Shown here: piece after piece, positions 1-11,325 of the stretch
How the letters are laid out: each line of letters starts with the position of its first letter
Position numbering within the stretch: position 1 is the stretch's first letter
Assembly: GCF_037893015.1 (NCBI RefSeq)
Contig: NC_133662.1
Span: 206,843,778 to 206,907,777, forward strand
Length of the DNA stretch: 64,000 nt
Direction: 5' to 3'
From: Macrotis lagotis
Lineage: Eukaryota; Chordata; Mammalia; Peramelemorphia; Peramelidae
Position numbers and translations under genes: made by a program
The notes under the pieces: generated by a model
The model's input: only the letters and a program-made list of their open reading frames with translations
Told to the model about the DNA's origin: nothing
The model's database searches: none

Positions 1-165
1 GGGAAAGGTCTGTTTCCTACTCTCCTGGACTGTACACTGGTCTGTGAGTGACAGCAAGGCCATTTTTCATCCCCTGGTACTGTAATTAGGGTCTCAGCTC
101 TGCTCCCCCCAGATATAAAGTATATTGTGTTAGCGCTCCTCTTTAACCTGTGATTGAGTCCTAGC
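1..165 (-). mobile_element. L1 5'UTR fragment
   Basis: The GC-richer start of the window contains 'ggtctgtgagtga', which recurs in the same orientation at about 23072 inside the 5' region of the L1/HAL1-like element there. I read it as an antisense piece of an L1 5' untranslated region cut by the window edge. It has no open frame. The match is short, so the call is tentative. Confidence 0.4.
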
Positions 166-769
166 ACATTTGACCCAGATGCTAGCATGAGCAATACAAA
201 AGAATTCTGTTCATGGTGACAGCAAAGGAAGCCCTATTATCTTCTTTAGACCAGGTATTCAACTCCCTTGCCATCTGAGAGTGGAGAAGTCCAGAAATCA
301 CCACTTAGGTCATTGATTCAGTGACCCCCAAAGCCAGCTCATTTACTGGGAATAGTTCTGTGAAACCTTGAATGTTCCTTCCCCTAAATCTCTCTTTCTA
401 ACAAATATATAATTTCTCCATTTCATGTTATAATCCAAGTTGTTTGACCAAAGTTTTTCCCCTATCCTACATTCAATGTTCTTTACTTTGGACTTGTAGA
501 GAACCATCTTCCAATCATTGTTTTGTCAGTTATTTTGTTTGTTATTTCCTTTTCCAGAGACATTCCACTTACTTGGCTTATATAGCATTGGCCATCCAAG
601 ATATTCCACAATTTGATCCTTTGATTCTTTAATGATTGTCTATTACTGGTTTATTGAAATTGTTATTTTCTATTTTTGCAAGTAGATTTTAAACTTCTTG
701 AAGTGACGCACTTTATTTTATCATTGTTATAATTATTATGGTTAACAAATCATCCCCTCCCAATTCCTT
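166..769. other. No gene recognised
   Basis: AT-rich sequence with a 62-codon open frame (444-632) that has no recognisable motif. A stretch near 690 resembles the L2 3'-end motif 'aacttcttgag', but too weakly to annotate. Confidence 0.4.
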
Positions 770-1042
770 TATTCCTTTGCATTAGTTCCAACCTTTGACT
801 AGATTGCTCTCCCTCTTCACCCTCTTTGTCTTAGAATCCCACCAACATTCAAAGCTCTACTGAAGAATTATCCTTCACGGATGTATTTTCATGATTTCCT
901 CAGCTGGAGTGTCTTTCCCTATAATAATCTTGGTTTCATCTTGCACATATTGAGTATATATTGTTTTCTCAGGTTAAGTGTTAAATTTATCAGTAGTGAT
1001 CAGAATATAGATGATTAAAAAATCTTTGTTGATTGACTGATT
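770..1042 (+). mobile_element. L2 LINE 3' end
   Basis: The stretch reads like the L2 3' untranslated region: 'gtcttagaatccc', then 'ttcaaagctc', then a T-rich section, ending in the tail motif 'tttgttgattgactga'. L2 is an ancient CR1-clade LINE found in all mammals and inactive in therians. This copy is heavily diverged and keeps only the non-coding 3' end. Confidence 0.6.
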
Positions 1043-1514
1043 ATATTAGTCTCATAGTACTTACAACTTTAGAACATTAAATGCTCGCAAGATTTTTTTT
1101 AGATTTTGATGTTTCAAAATATTTCTCTAAGAAGATTACATCAGAACAATAACATACTACTAATTTAATGGCATTTTAATTAAAATTATGTTTTGTCTGA
1201 TTAAAACAAATAATTAGATCAAGTAAGTGAGGTACAGGACACCTTCAGAAGGTCAAATGGCAGTAGCTAATCACATATGTTCCCATCCCCCCAGGAGAAC
1301 CAAAGGGAGATTAGAGTTGATTGATTTTGTTGGGGAGGTAAAGGCAACACATAAGGAATCCATAATAAGTTAAGAAGACATCCTGTTTGATTTTCAAGGA
1401 AAGATTCATCATTATGATGCCTCTAATAAGTCTGAAAAAGGGCCACCAGAATCAGTCACAAATATTCATTAGTCATTTTCTCTGAGGAGTAGTAGGTGGT
1501 ATGTCGACAGTTTT

Positions 1515-1740
1515 AGCCTTATTGTCAAAAAGACTTGAATCCAAATAAAACCTAAAAAGCTTACTACTTATGTGACCCTGGTCAAATCACTTAACCACTC
1601 TGAGATTCAGTTTTCCTGTTTATAAAATGAAGATAATAATAGTATTAATCTCAAAAGGTTGTTTTAAAAATAAGATGAAATAATGTGTGCAATGAATTTA
1701 CAAGTCTTTAAGCACTACATAAAAGCTAGCTATTATTTCA
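1515..1740 (+). mobile_element. MIR-type CORE-SINE
   Basis: Diagnostic order of MIR motifs: 'gtcaaatcacttaacc', then 'cagttttcctgtttataaaatgaagataataatag', interrupted here only by diverged bases, a 'ggttgtttt' block, and the end 'agctattattt'. MIR is an ancient tRNA-derived SINE that used L2 enzymes for copying. This is a nearly full-length but diverged copy. Confidence 0.75.
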
Positions 1741-1744
1741 AGTG

Positions 1745-2175
1745 TAAGTGTTATTAATTTAGATTAGGTATTGGTCTAAGTTTGGAGATACAAATAACAA
1801 AAAATAAATAATTCTTACAAAGAAATTATATTTTAAGAGGGGAGACAAGAAAAAGAAATATAAACACATACAATGTACAGATAAATTCAATAAATTCAAA
1901 TATATGCAAAAAGTGGTTCAAAAGAAGGTTGTTGCAATGGGGAGAGCACTAACAGTTGTGGGGATCTCAGGAAAAGTTTCAAGAAGAAGTTAACAATTAG
2001 GGTGAATTTTACAAGAAGGGAGGAAATCTATGGAATGAAGATCAAGAAAGGAGTTATTTCAGGTATATGAATATGAAACAGAATGAAGAACACAGTGACT
2101 GGATTATAGAGTACAGAAGAATGTTAGAAATAGAGTACAGAAGTTATAAAAATAGATGGCTAGTTGGTTGTGAAG
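1745..2175 (+). repeat. Ancient interspersed repeat, class unresolved
   Basis: Contains 'ggagatacaaa', a 'ggggagacaa' segment, then 'ggaaaagtttcaagaagaagtt' and 'gtgaagggtttagaattgcca'. This order recalls a widespread mammalian repeat that begins with a 'catttattaagtgcctactatgtgc' motif and continues with 'ggggagaca'. A second piece of the same kind lies at 52365-52560. I cannot name the family from sequence alone. Confidence 0.45.
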
Positions 2176-2440
2176 GGTTTAGAATTGCCAGTATTTAGGG
2201 TCTTCTGACCCTAAATTAAGCCTGCTGATCTTATGTCCAATGATCCATGACACTCTTTCTTCAGTACGAAAACAGCTTCCATGTACACCAAAACAATGTC
2301 TTCTCCTTCCTGAATTATGCACTTTATATTTTCCTTCAGGGCATCATTTTATGTTTTGATTTTGAGTCATCTTAGCATTCTGGAACCTCCATAGTGAATA
2401 CTTTAATCAATGGAGATGTTTCCTGGCACTGATTTCTCTA

Positions 2441-2751
2441 TTTGGCTATAGGTGGTACAATGGATAGAACATTGCCTTTGAGTCAGGAGGACAGGAGTTT
2501 GAACTTGACCTCAGATACTTGACTCTTCCTAGCTGTCTGACCTTGGGCAAGTCACTTAAAAATGATTGCCACACATCCAAGGTCATCTCCACCAGTCATA
2601 GTGATTCATCTCTAGTCACTAGACCCAGATAACTCTGGAGGAGAAAGTGGGGCTAGTAACTTAGTACAGCAACCCCTCACTCAAATCCAATTCATCTGTT
2701 GTCCTGGCATTACTTACCAGATGTCATGGCCTTTGAGAATGAAGGACACAA
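2441..2751 (+). mobile_element. tRNA SINE with RTE-type 3' tail
   Basis: The 5' half is a tRNA-derived head ('ggtggtacaatggatagaac', 'gagtcaggagg', 'accttgggcaagtcactta'). The 3' half matches the 3' end of RTE LINEs, ending 'gatgtcatggcctttgagaatgaaggaca'-like in short blocks. Similar copies lie at 7060-7372 and 43777-44092, and the parent-type RTE tail lies at about 30606. The shared tail implies that RTE reverse transcriptase copied this SINE. Confidence 0.8.
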
Positions 2752-2808
2752 AAATAATAGTAATAATAATAATTAATAATATTGTTATTGTTATTATTAT
2801 TATTATTC
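2746..2808. repeat. (AAT)n/(ATT)n inverted simple repeat
   Basis: An AAT-rich run is followed directly by an ATT-rich run, giving an almost perfect palindrome that starts at the 3' tail of the preceding SINE. It could form a hairpin or cruciform. The AAT half probably grew from the SINE tail. Confidence 0.75.
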
Positions 2809-2809
2809 A

Positions 2810-3915
2810 TTCTAAAAGGTATCACCTCATTCTAAACACAATCCTTAAGTATTGAAAATAATGGAAATGCTCATTTCTTTACTCTGGACACTGGGATTCC
2901 CTTCAGATATCTAATGCTGACACTGATTTGATTTAATTTAGCTTTCTGGCCCATTTTTCAGGTAATTCTCTTAAAGGAATGGTTTTGGGCAAATTCCTCT
3001 TTTTCCTCTATCAATGAATGATGTAGAAAGTATTTTATTAGAATAGATAGATGGACAGGCACTCCATTTTTGGAATTATTTAAGCTTCTCTGAATTTTGC
3101 ATTTCTAATTTTAACCTCATCTCAAAGGAGAAAAAAAATCTAGTAAAATAATAGTTCTGAGCGGTAATGATTTTCTTCCGTATCTTGTAGATGCTTGCAG
3201 GTAATTACTATACTTACCTGTCAATGACACTAGAATGTGACAAACTGCCTCATTTGTGGATGTAGATTGCTGCAAGTTAAAGAGATTTAGAAAATGAAAA
3301 AAAATTCTGAAAGCAAATCTCCTATTTTCTTAAAGAGATTGTTATCTTTATTTTGCTTTTTCAAATGAATAATTAATAGCATGCTTCAATCTATTTCTTG
3401 AAAATCTGTTTTCCTTAGCAAAATCCATAAGTAACATTTTTTCCATTAAACATTTGACACCTAATAGAAAGGGACATCTCTACTAGCAACATTTTTTTTA
3501 CAAAGGAAAATTCTTTATTAAGACAAAAATAATCATTTTGATATAAACAATCTGATTAATACAAGAAAAAATAATCATTTTTCAAATTGTTTAATCTTTC
3601 TTCTGAGTATGAGCTATTATGTTGTTTAAGTAAACTTAAAAATAACTAAATTTAAAATTACATATTATTTCAAAGAAATAATTAAAGCACAAATATTATT
3701 AAAAATAACTGTAAGGTTTGGTAAATTAAATGATTGTAGATATGAATTTTGGAAGTGATTTAATTTAGTTTATCAAGTTTATTTATTCAAATGATTCAAA
3801 GATTGTCCATTAATATTTAAATACTTCTCAGTTTCATTTCTTCAAAGGTTCTCATTCTAACTTCATCCAATCAAACATATTCCCTCTGAAATTAAAATTC
3901 TAACTATTTTCTTAA
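2810..3915. other. No gene recognised
   Basis: Very AT-rich sequence without an open frame of note or a recognisable repeat, apart from short A and T runs. Confidence 0.4.
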
Positions 3916-3919
3916 TTAC

Positions 3920-4324
3920 CAAGCTCAATGGCCTATTCTCAATCAAAACCTTTCTTGATATCTCCATAGACTCTGACTCTACTGAACCCCAGAAGAATAT
4001 TGTTGCAAAATTTCTTGAAAGGGGAATTTTTGGCATTATTCTCTCTAGTTTCTTTTAGCATATATCTGAATGTTTTACTTAGCCTCTTTTCTTGGATCAC
4101 CATTTCTATCTATTCCCTTACTGTGGTTGATCACCAGAGACATCCCCCTTCGGGAATTCTATATTCTCTCCACATGCTCTCTTTCACTGATCTTATCAAT
4201 TCCTTTGGATTTAATAAACATTTCTATTGGGATGATTCTGAAATCAACTTTGTTTCATACTCTAGCCTCTCTATTAAAGTTCAATTCCAAATCATCAAAG
4301 CAGGTTATATATTTATATATATAC

Positions 4325-4385
<61 letters not shown>

Positions 4386-4745
4386 CGTCTTATATGTATT
4401 CTTAAGCATAGGTGTCACTGTGCTATTGCCTAGTCAATAAAAACCATTGGCTTCCTGCCACCGATAGGATTAAACATAAACTTCCAAGTTGACCTATAAA
4501 GTCTGTCACAACCTACCTTTCTAGAATCATTATATTATGTCAATCACCACATTCTGTAGTCTATCCAATCTGAACTTCTTGTCCATGACACTTCATTTTA
4601 TAATTCTATATCTTTCTACAGGCTTCTATATACGACTCCTCCACAAATCCTTCTTGAATTGATAACACTCTTCAAAACTGAGTTGTAAAGTCATCCTTTA
4701 AGTGAAACTTCTCAGTTCTCTAATTACTAATATCTCTCAAGCAAG
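3920..4745 (+). mobile_element. L2 LINE, decayed reverse transcriptase and 3'UTR
   Basis: Frame +1 around 4120-4250 translates to a ruined L2-type reverse transcriptase. A 'SGILYSLHMLSFTDLINSFG' segment aligns with the RT block before the catalytic motif, and the YADD box reads YWDD, so the enzyme is dead. Downstream, after an (AT)n interruption, the L2 3'UTR follows: 'ggcttcctgcc', 'aacctacctttctagaatcattatat' in pieces, and 'cttcaaaactgag'. This is the longest L2 copy in the window. The 146-codon frame at 4000-4440 is its accidental survivor, extended by the microsatellite. Confidence 0.65.
4316..4385. repeat. (AT)n microsatellite
   Basis: A long uninterrupted AT dinucleotide run, about 55-60 bases, inside the L2 copy. 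It produces the meaningless IYIYIY translation in the overlapping frame. Confidence 0.95.
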
Positions 4746-4754
4746 CAAGATATA

Positions 4755-5040
4755 TGTGAATGTGTATATATAATATAGATATATAGATATAGATACAAAC
4801 AGATGTACATATATAAATAGATGTAGATACAAATATATATTATGTATATATTTATATATGGTAAGAGGTAGGAGGCAAAAGCATTAGGGATATAGTTTGG
4901 AGTTGGGAAGCATTTAGAATAAGACACACTTAAAATAAATTCATGGTATATGTGAGAACCATTAGTAGATGGTGAGATGAGAAGTTTCATATAAAATATA
5001 TGTATATATTTATACACACAAATATATATATATATCATAT
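4755..5040. repeat. TA-rich low-complexity blocks
   Basis: Two imperfect TATA/TAGATA-rich stretches (about 4760-4860 and 4990-5040) flank a short ordinary sequence. The open frame read across them on the minus strand is an artefact of the repeats. Confidence 0.7.
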
Positions 5041-5134
5041 CTTCTGATAAAATACAACCTTCTTTGAAGATAGGGTTCCATTTTTGTCATATTCCTTAGA
5101 ATCTAGCAGATTGTATCATACTTTAGATATAATA

Positions 5135-5315
5135 GCTAAGCTATGCCGTGTGATCTAATTCAAACTCTGCCATTTTTTACCTTTATAAATTTTAGGAACT
5201 CACAACTTCATTGGATCTTTTTTTAATCGCTGTAAAATGAAACGATTTTACATAGAGATCTCAAAAATTAACAGCTTTCAGTCTATGACTATATACTTCT
5301 ATGATATACCTAATG
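5135..5315 (+). mobile_element. MIR-type SINE, diverged
   Basis: The order 'gtgtgatctaattcaaactc', 'gctgtaaaatgaaacgat', 'agatctcaaaa' and 'cagtctatgactatat' follows the 3' part of MIR-related SINEs ('ctgtaaaatgag…agatgatctctaa…ctatgat'). Divergence is high. Confidence 0.45.
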
Positions 5316-5319
5316 AATG

Positions 5320-5690
5320 CATAGTTGTGGATTTTGACTCTAGTATTCTATAATATCGAACCATACAAATCACTTTAAAATAAAAATGTTCTGAAAGTGA
5401 ATTTTGACTCCAGATTGAATCTCCAGATCATTAAAATAACTATTTTTTTCCTCACACTGATGCCATATCCTGTCATTTCTGTTCAATTTTGGATCCAATT
5501 AATTTTCCTTTGACAATTTGTGTCCAAGCATATGTACCAGAAAAAAAAAATTGCATTGATTGCAAAGAAAAGAACATTCTTTCCTTTGCTAGGAATCATG
5601 TTTCATCTTTTCTTCCCTATGTGTATATCTGGGTGAGTCACTATTGAGAGATCTTGATTAATTTATCTTCATTAATGAAATAAAGGAAAA
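5320..5690. other. No gene recognised
   Basis: AT-rich sequence. I see no repeat or coding signal. Confidence 0.35.
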
Positions 5691-5764
5691 AAAATTCTTG
5701 GTAAATGCTTTCACTTTAGTTCATCTTGTCCCACTTCAAGAATTTCAGCTCTAGTGGTACAATG

Positions 5765-6480
5765 TCAATGTCTCCAGCTATCAGTCTTAATCACAACCCC
5801 AGTTTCTAAAATCAATAAAATAGCACTGGGGTTATAGTTCATTATTCTAGTTGGGGTGTACAGGTAACTGGGGTCTACTATTTCGAAGTAAACACTTTGA
5901 CCCACAGAACCTCTAGTTAAGGTTATTGATGGGGTACTGATAGTCAAAGACTAGCTGTGGTTTGCCTCTTCTCAAACTACCAGATTCCAAAAGCAAAAAG
6001 CAATTGGCAAGAACAAAATTCAGAGGTTTATAGATGATCAGATACCTTCATAGTTTTGACCATAAATGATTAAATGATGCTGGCTGGTGATCTGGCAGTG
6101 TTATTCCTATGATTTGACAAGCAGCTTCTAGGAAATCAGTCTTTGGATTAGTTGGGTGGTAAGGTAATACTGATGATTATAGCTCAACCAGAGAAAGTGG
6201 TTTGTATATGCCTAGTTGTCTCCAATTTTCACCATATAATCACATGCTGGTGCTTTGTCTCTTACTGATGAGGAAGAACAAAACTATACAAAGACCAAGA
6301 GACTCCTGAACCAAAAGTTCTGCTTTCTATCAAATAAGGCCATGGAGTAAAATGGTTCTGGTAAATGCAAGGGAGAAGGATTTCTCTGAACAACATAACC
6401 TTCACTATATCAAGCAATGCACAAGTCATGTCAAAATTAATTTGACTGGTGTAGTCCTCTTCAAAATCAAAACACAACTA
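5765..6480 (-). pseudogene. Decayed protein-coding remnant, unidentified
   Basis: On the minus strand, one frame running from about 6245 down to 5935 stays open for roughly 100 codons apart from three stops. It reads like real protein: it contains YKPLSLVEL, then LPYHPTNPKTDFLEAACQII, then KPLNFVLANCFLLLESG. Two flanking pieces (6477-6262 and 5947-5765) continue in other frames with equally protein-like composition, such as RGSVGQSVYFEIVDPSYLY. This pattern suggests a single coding sequence broken by stops and frameshifts. I do not recognise the protein. It could be a processed pseudogene of a host gene or part of an unlisted mobile element. No clear poly-A tail or target duplication was found. 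Confidence 0.45.
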
Positions 6481-7059
6481 TTATCATTACATTATTATTA
6501 TTATTGTTAGGATTTGTGATGATCTTTGTCATTCTAAGGCTTGATGCAATAAACCAAAAATGCCATTTGGATATTCTATAAAAAAACAACATTTATTGAA
6601 TGCTTGCTTCTGTATGAGAACATTAGGCTATAACTGAGAAAAATCATTTAGTGGATTCCCCTTCCAATTTGTTCTCATGATTGGATACTCTTCATTAATA
6701 ACTATCAAATTTGTTTTCCATTGGTTAAATTCCACTCAATGTTCATTAAAAAGGAGTAAACAAAGTTATTTCTTTCTAGAAATATTCTGGAATTTTCATA
6801 TGGCATTGAAGACTCCTTATTCAAGTATTTAAACACTTTTAAATAAAGTACATAAATTCATTTATATTATAGCTACTAGACAATAAACAGTAGATTTTTT
6901 TATTCTTTATAAAGTTAAAACAATTCATGGCTTTTAAATGTGTGTTTTGTTATAAAATAGTATTTGAGGAAGTGACTGAAATTCCTTTTTAATGTATTTC
7001 CCAATGATGTTCTACAAATGCATCTAAGCAAAAATTTTGTAGTAATGTAAAACTTAGCA

Positions 7060-7372
7060 TTAAAAGACAGCTAGATGGCCCCAGTAGACAGAGCACTGAC
7101 CAGTCAGTAGGACATGAGTCCAAATCAGGCCTCAGATACTTAACTAGCTGTGTGACTGTGGGCAAGTCACTTAATCCTGATTGACTAGTATCCAGGGTTA
7201 TCTCCACTCATTCTGATTCACATCTGGTTACCAGACCCAGATGCTCTGGAAGAGAAAATGAGGTTGGCGACTAAACACAACATCCCCTTTACTCAAATCT
7301 TATTTATGTACTTGTCATGGCATTACCTTCTTGATGTCATGGTCTTCTTTGAGAATGAATGACAAACATCAT
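7060..7372 (+). mobile_element. tRNA SINE with RTE-type 3' tail
   Basis: tRNA-like head ('gacagctagatggccccagtagacagagc') with 'tgggcaagtcacttaatcc', then the RTE-like part ('ggttatctccactcattctgattc', 'ccagacccagatgctctgga') and the end 'gatgtcatggtcttctttga' plus 'gaatgaatgacaaac'. Same family as 2441-2751 and 43777-44092. Confidence 0.85.
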
Positions 7373-7379
7373 TAAGAGG

Positions 7380-7545
7380 CCACCTGATATAGAGTAAATT
7401 CGCATTTTAGTTAAAGGTATAAGGTTCAAAAGTTTTCTAATGTTTACTACTATATGTACTTGGATATGTGATATAACTTCAATGGACTTCAAATTTCTCA
7501 TCTGTAAAATGAAAGTATTTGTGAACATAGGCAATATCTGAGGTT
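7380..7545 (+). mobile_element. MIR-type SINE, diverged
   Basis: Keeps the MIR signature 'ttcaaatttctcatctgtaa' followed by 'aatgaaagtatttgtgaaca', preceded by weak matches to the tRNA-like half. It lies directly downstream of the RTE-tailed SINE. Confidence 0.6.
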
Positions 7546-7547
7546 AC

Positions 7548-9045
7548 ATTTTTTATTTTAATTTTTTAAATTATAAAGTGTAATATAAAGATAGTTTCTA
7601 ACATGGATTTTTTTTGGTAATATATTTGAGTTCCACATTTTGTTGCCTTCTTCCTTTCCCTCCCCCATTTCCTTGAAAACAGGTAATTTAATATAGATTA
7701 TAAATTTATGATGTTAAATTTATTCATATTAATCATATTGTGAAAGAATCAGAAGAAAGGAGAAAAAATGAGAAGAAACAAAGCAAAACAAATGATGAAA
7801 ATACTATGATTTGGGCTGCATTAAGACTCCATATTCTTTCTCCAGATGTGAATGATATTTTCTATCACAAATCTTTATAATTGTATTTGATTATTGTACT
7901 GCTGAGAAGAGCTAAGTCTATCATCGTTGATAACCACACATTGATGCTATTAATGTGTACAAAGTTCTAATTCTATTTAATTCACTCAGCATCAGTTCGT
8001 GTTATTCTTTCCAGACTTTTGTTAAATCTGACTGCACATGATTTCCTGTGGAACAATAATATTCTATCACATTCAGTGAATACCACTATTTGTGCAATCA
8101 TTAGCTAATCGTTGGACATTGCCTCAATTTCTAATTCTTTGCCTCCACAAAGTGAGTGCTATAAATATTTTTTACATGAGGTTCTTTTCCACTTTTTTAT
8201 GATCTCTTTGGGATATAAACCTAGTTATGGCATCGTGGGATCAAAGGTTATGCACAATTTGGTTGCTCTTTGGGCATAGTTCCAAATTGTTCTTCACACT
8301 GGTTGAATCAGTTGTCAACTCCACCAGTAGTGTATTAATGGCCCAGTTTTTCCACATCCTCTTTAGCATTGATGATTTATCTTTTTTTTTTATCATATCG
8401 TCCAATCTGATAGGTTTGATGTGATACCTCAGAGATGTTTTAATTTTTATTTCTCTTTTCAGTAAAGATTTAGAACACTTTCATATTTGACTAAGGATGG
8501 CTTTAATTTCATCATACAAAGATAGTGTAATATCTTTGAACCATTTTGTAATTAAAGAAATACTTGTAAATTCATAAATTTGATTCAGTTCTCTATATAT
8601 TTTATAAATGAATTATTTAGCAAAACTACTAGCTGAAAAAATAGTTTCCTAGTTCTTCTAATGTTAGACACTTTGGTTTTATTTTTGCCAAACTGTTACT
8701 ATATTCAAAATTGTCCATTTTACATTTTATATTGTTCTATATCTCTTCCTTGATGATGAACTCCTCCCACTCCATGAATTTGACAGCTAAACTATTCTTA
8801 TTCTCTTAATTGAATAAGGTATCACTTTTCTTGTCTAAATAATGAATCTATTTCAATGTTATTTTAATATAGGGTGTGAGAAATTGGTTTATATAAATTT
8901 AAAATATTATCTAAAGTTCAATTTCATGTATTTTTTGTATTTGCCTCTGATCTTCCAATAGCTCCTTATTTTTTAACTCTAGTTTGAATTTCAAGTTAGC
9001 TACTATTTTCATCAAGGTTTTTTGTTGTTTATTTATATATCTACT
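7548..9045 (-). mobile_element. L1 LINE, 3' end and ORF2 C-terminal part
   Basis: The plus strand shows the antisense of a marsupial-type L1. From 7548 there is the 3'UTR, then the ORF2 C-terminus: antisense 'tcaattctttgcc'-like and 'aattgttc…cagttgtcaactccaccag' blocks around 8090-8330. Body sequence continues to about 9045 ('ctagttcttctaatg', 'tccattttacattttatatt'). The same landmarks occur in the copies at 18.6, 29.9, 41.6 and 53.8 kb. No frame is intact. Confidence 0.8.
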
Positions 9046-9261
9046 CTGCATATTTTTGATAAAAAAACTAAAAATATATTAGTTCTTTTCTTAATGGTGA
9101 TTTATATTTGTTATATATTTATATTGTTATATAATTAGATTTCTTTAACAAAGTATGGGTTTATATAAACTTAAAATCATACAGTGAAACAAAAAAGGAG
9201 AAAAAAATGACAAAAAATTTGATTGTTTTTTAGAATTAGATCTAATTTGTATAGAATGTTT

Positions 9262-9286
9262 TAATTATATATATATATATATAATT
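9262..9286. repeat. (AT)n short microsatellite
   Basis: A short pure AT run in AT-rich sequence. Confidence 0.85.
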
Positions 9287-9477
9287 ATTCATGTTCTCAT
9301 ATACACACATGTGAGTATAATTATATATTTCAGGAAAATCACCTAGCCTTCAACTTCCCCAGGCAACTTTGTAAGACTAAAATTTACAAAGTAGGAGTGA
9401 ATTTTATGATGGTAGCACTATCTCTCAAGAGATTTCCTAAAAGTATGGAATCAAAAATCCAGTTAAATAAATATTTG

Positions 9478-9481
<4 letters not shown>

Positions 9482-9524
<43 letters not shown>

Positions 9525-9570
9525 TATATATATATATATATACACATATATATATACACACATATATTCT
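9482..9570. repeat. (TA)n(CA)n compound microsatellite
   Basis: TA run followed by CACA and TATACACATATA variants. Two overlapping open frames on opposite strands (75 and 67 codons) are translations of this repeat and not genes. Confidence 0.92.
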
Positions 9571-10200
9571 CTCATATATAAATTCATTTGTATAATACTA
9601 ATGAATTTTTTACCAATTCTGTGAATTCATTGGTTTAAATGATTCTGGTAAGATACTTCTTACAAAATCAGATCAGCATTTTCTTTGCAACATCTTCTGC
9701 TCTTGAAATTCTTCTGCAAAATCCTATATAGATTATATGTTGAAGATTGCTCACAAATATCATGCCCCTTTTGCTTGCCTTCTATGTGTGCTTCATTGTT
9801 AATTATCTAGTGACTAGTATTTCATTCCTCCATAATTTCATAACATATAACAACACTAACCAAAAGTTAACCTTGTTTTAAAAAAAGCTTATTTTAATAG
9901 ATCATTAAAGGAACTTGAAAATTTTCTGGAAAGCATTCTAATTCATTCTTTTTAATTTCTTTATCAATAACAGACCAAGATATTCATATAAATAATCATA
10001 TTTTTGCATTTTTCCTTCCAAATGCATGTCACCATCTGGGAAATGTACTTTCTTGATGTACAAGGTATTTTTTATGTGGATAGTAAGACCAAATCTTTAA
10101 TACTTGAATGTGAATGAAGGAATCACACAAGTATCAACAATTTTATATATTCGTCATCAAACAACACATGTGCTATATTCTTTGTCTTTGTTTCCCGGTA
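9571..10200. other. No gene recognised
   Basis: Ordinary AT-rich sequence with no assigned repeat and no open frame of interest. Confidence 0.35.
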
Positions 10201-10208
10201 GTCTGATA

Positions 10209-10348
10209 TTTGCAAGGCAATGTGATTAATAGGTTTGCCCAAGGTCACACAGCTAAATATGAATTAAGTGTCTGAGACTGGATTTGAACTGAGATCCTCC
10301 TGGTACCAGGGTCGGTGCTCTATCCACTATACCACCTAGCTGTTTCCC
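10209..10348 (-). mobile_element. tRNA-derived marsupial SINE
   Basis: Antisense copy: 'tttgcaaggcaatg' (tail end), 'gcccaaggtcacacagcta', 'ggatttgaac' (antisense B box) and 'tatccactataccacctagc' (antisense A box) occur in the expected order. Flanks 'tttcccggtagt' and 'tttccctagta' may be a decayed target duplication. Confidence 0.85.
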
Positions 10349-10501
10349 TAGTAATTTTTTGTTTAATTATATATGTGCAGAATTCATCATTATATATCTG
10401 TGGAACATATCTAGGACAAAGAAGTTCAAGCACTACATGTGGCCCATTAAAACATGTGTCTTGTTTGAAATAATCAGTGAAAAACTAAAGTGCTCTCTTT
10501 C

Positions 10502-10672
10502 TTAGTGTTCCTCTGACTCTCCTTCTGTCTCTTCCTCTCTTTCTTTGGTCCATGTTCTCTCTCTGTCTTTCTCATTGCATATCTTTGTCTTTATCTCTGT
10601 CTCTTTGTGTCTCTCTATTATTGTCTCTTTCTGTTTCACTCTATGTCTCTCTCTTTCCTTTTCTATCTCTCT
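10502..10672. repeat. CT-rich degenerate simple repeat
   Basis: Imperfect (TCTCTG/TCTTTC)n sequence that grades into the pure CT run. The 111-codon minus-strand frame rich in RE dipeptides is its translation. Confidence 0.8.
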
Positions 10673-10678
10673 GACTCC

Positions 10679-10682
<4 letters not shown>

Positions 10683-10739
<57 letters not shown>
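10683..10739. repeat. (CT)n microsatellite
   Basis: About 27 uninterrupted CT units. A polypurine/polypyrimidine mirror repeat of this length can form triplex DNA in vitro. No local function is implied. Confidence 0.95.
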
Positions 10740-10741
<2 letters not shown>

Positions 10742-10859
10742 TTTCTGGGTATAGCTCTCTGCTTCATAAAGATTACTAATTGTTATTCTTTTAATGTCAA
10801 ATATACTGGCAGAGCAGTATTTGGGAGATAGTAACAAATATCAAAATATAATCCTTTTT

Positions 10860-11310
10860 AAGTCAAAGAAGAAAAATGCTACATTGACCATGACAAAGTC
10901 TATGATGTAGATTCCTTTGAAGAAGATAGTGTGATAAGTCCTATTACTTAAAAATGAAACAGATTTTTAATTGTTTATCTAAACTTTAAAAATCTGGTAT
11001 ATTAATTTTCAAGATTGAGTATATTAAATTACACATTTTATTAATATAGAAATTAATATATTTTCCAAAATTAAAATCTGATTGCCTATGGAATGAATAT
11101 TTGAAAAATAAGATTTAAAATTTCTTAAAATTAAAATTGCATTAAGGAACTATGTTGCAAAGGACTAAAGATTCTACAAAAAGAAAATAATTAAATTGTC
11201 ATATTTCAGGCATTTGACAAGGACAATTAAACATTTTGAGTAATTTTAATCTTATTGGAACTATATTGCATGTTTATGGCAATTTTTCTGTCTGAAAAAA
11301 ATAATGAGTA
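10860..11310. other. No gene recognised
   Basis: Very AT-rich sequence with short direct repeats of 'aaattaaaat' type. No gene or classified repeat. Confidence 0.35.
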
Positions 11311-11325
11311 CACAATTTAAATTTT

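Noticed and set aside
4000..4440. 146-codon open frame, the longest uninterrupted plus-strand frame
   Set aside because: It is a dead L2 reverse transcriptase fragment (YWDD in place of YADD) extended by an (AT)n microsatellite.
9384..9624. Overlapping open frames on both strands
   Set aside because: Both are IYIYIY-type translations of a TA/CA microsatellite; the same applies to 4727-5038 and 15510-15742.
10502..10837. 111-codon frame rich in RE dipeptides
   Set aside because: Translation of the CT repeat and its degenerate flank, not an RS/RE-domain protein.
10860..11310. AT-rich stretch considered as a matrix attachment region or replication origin
   Set aside because: AT content alone is not evidence; most of the window is similarly AT-rich.
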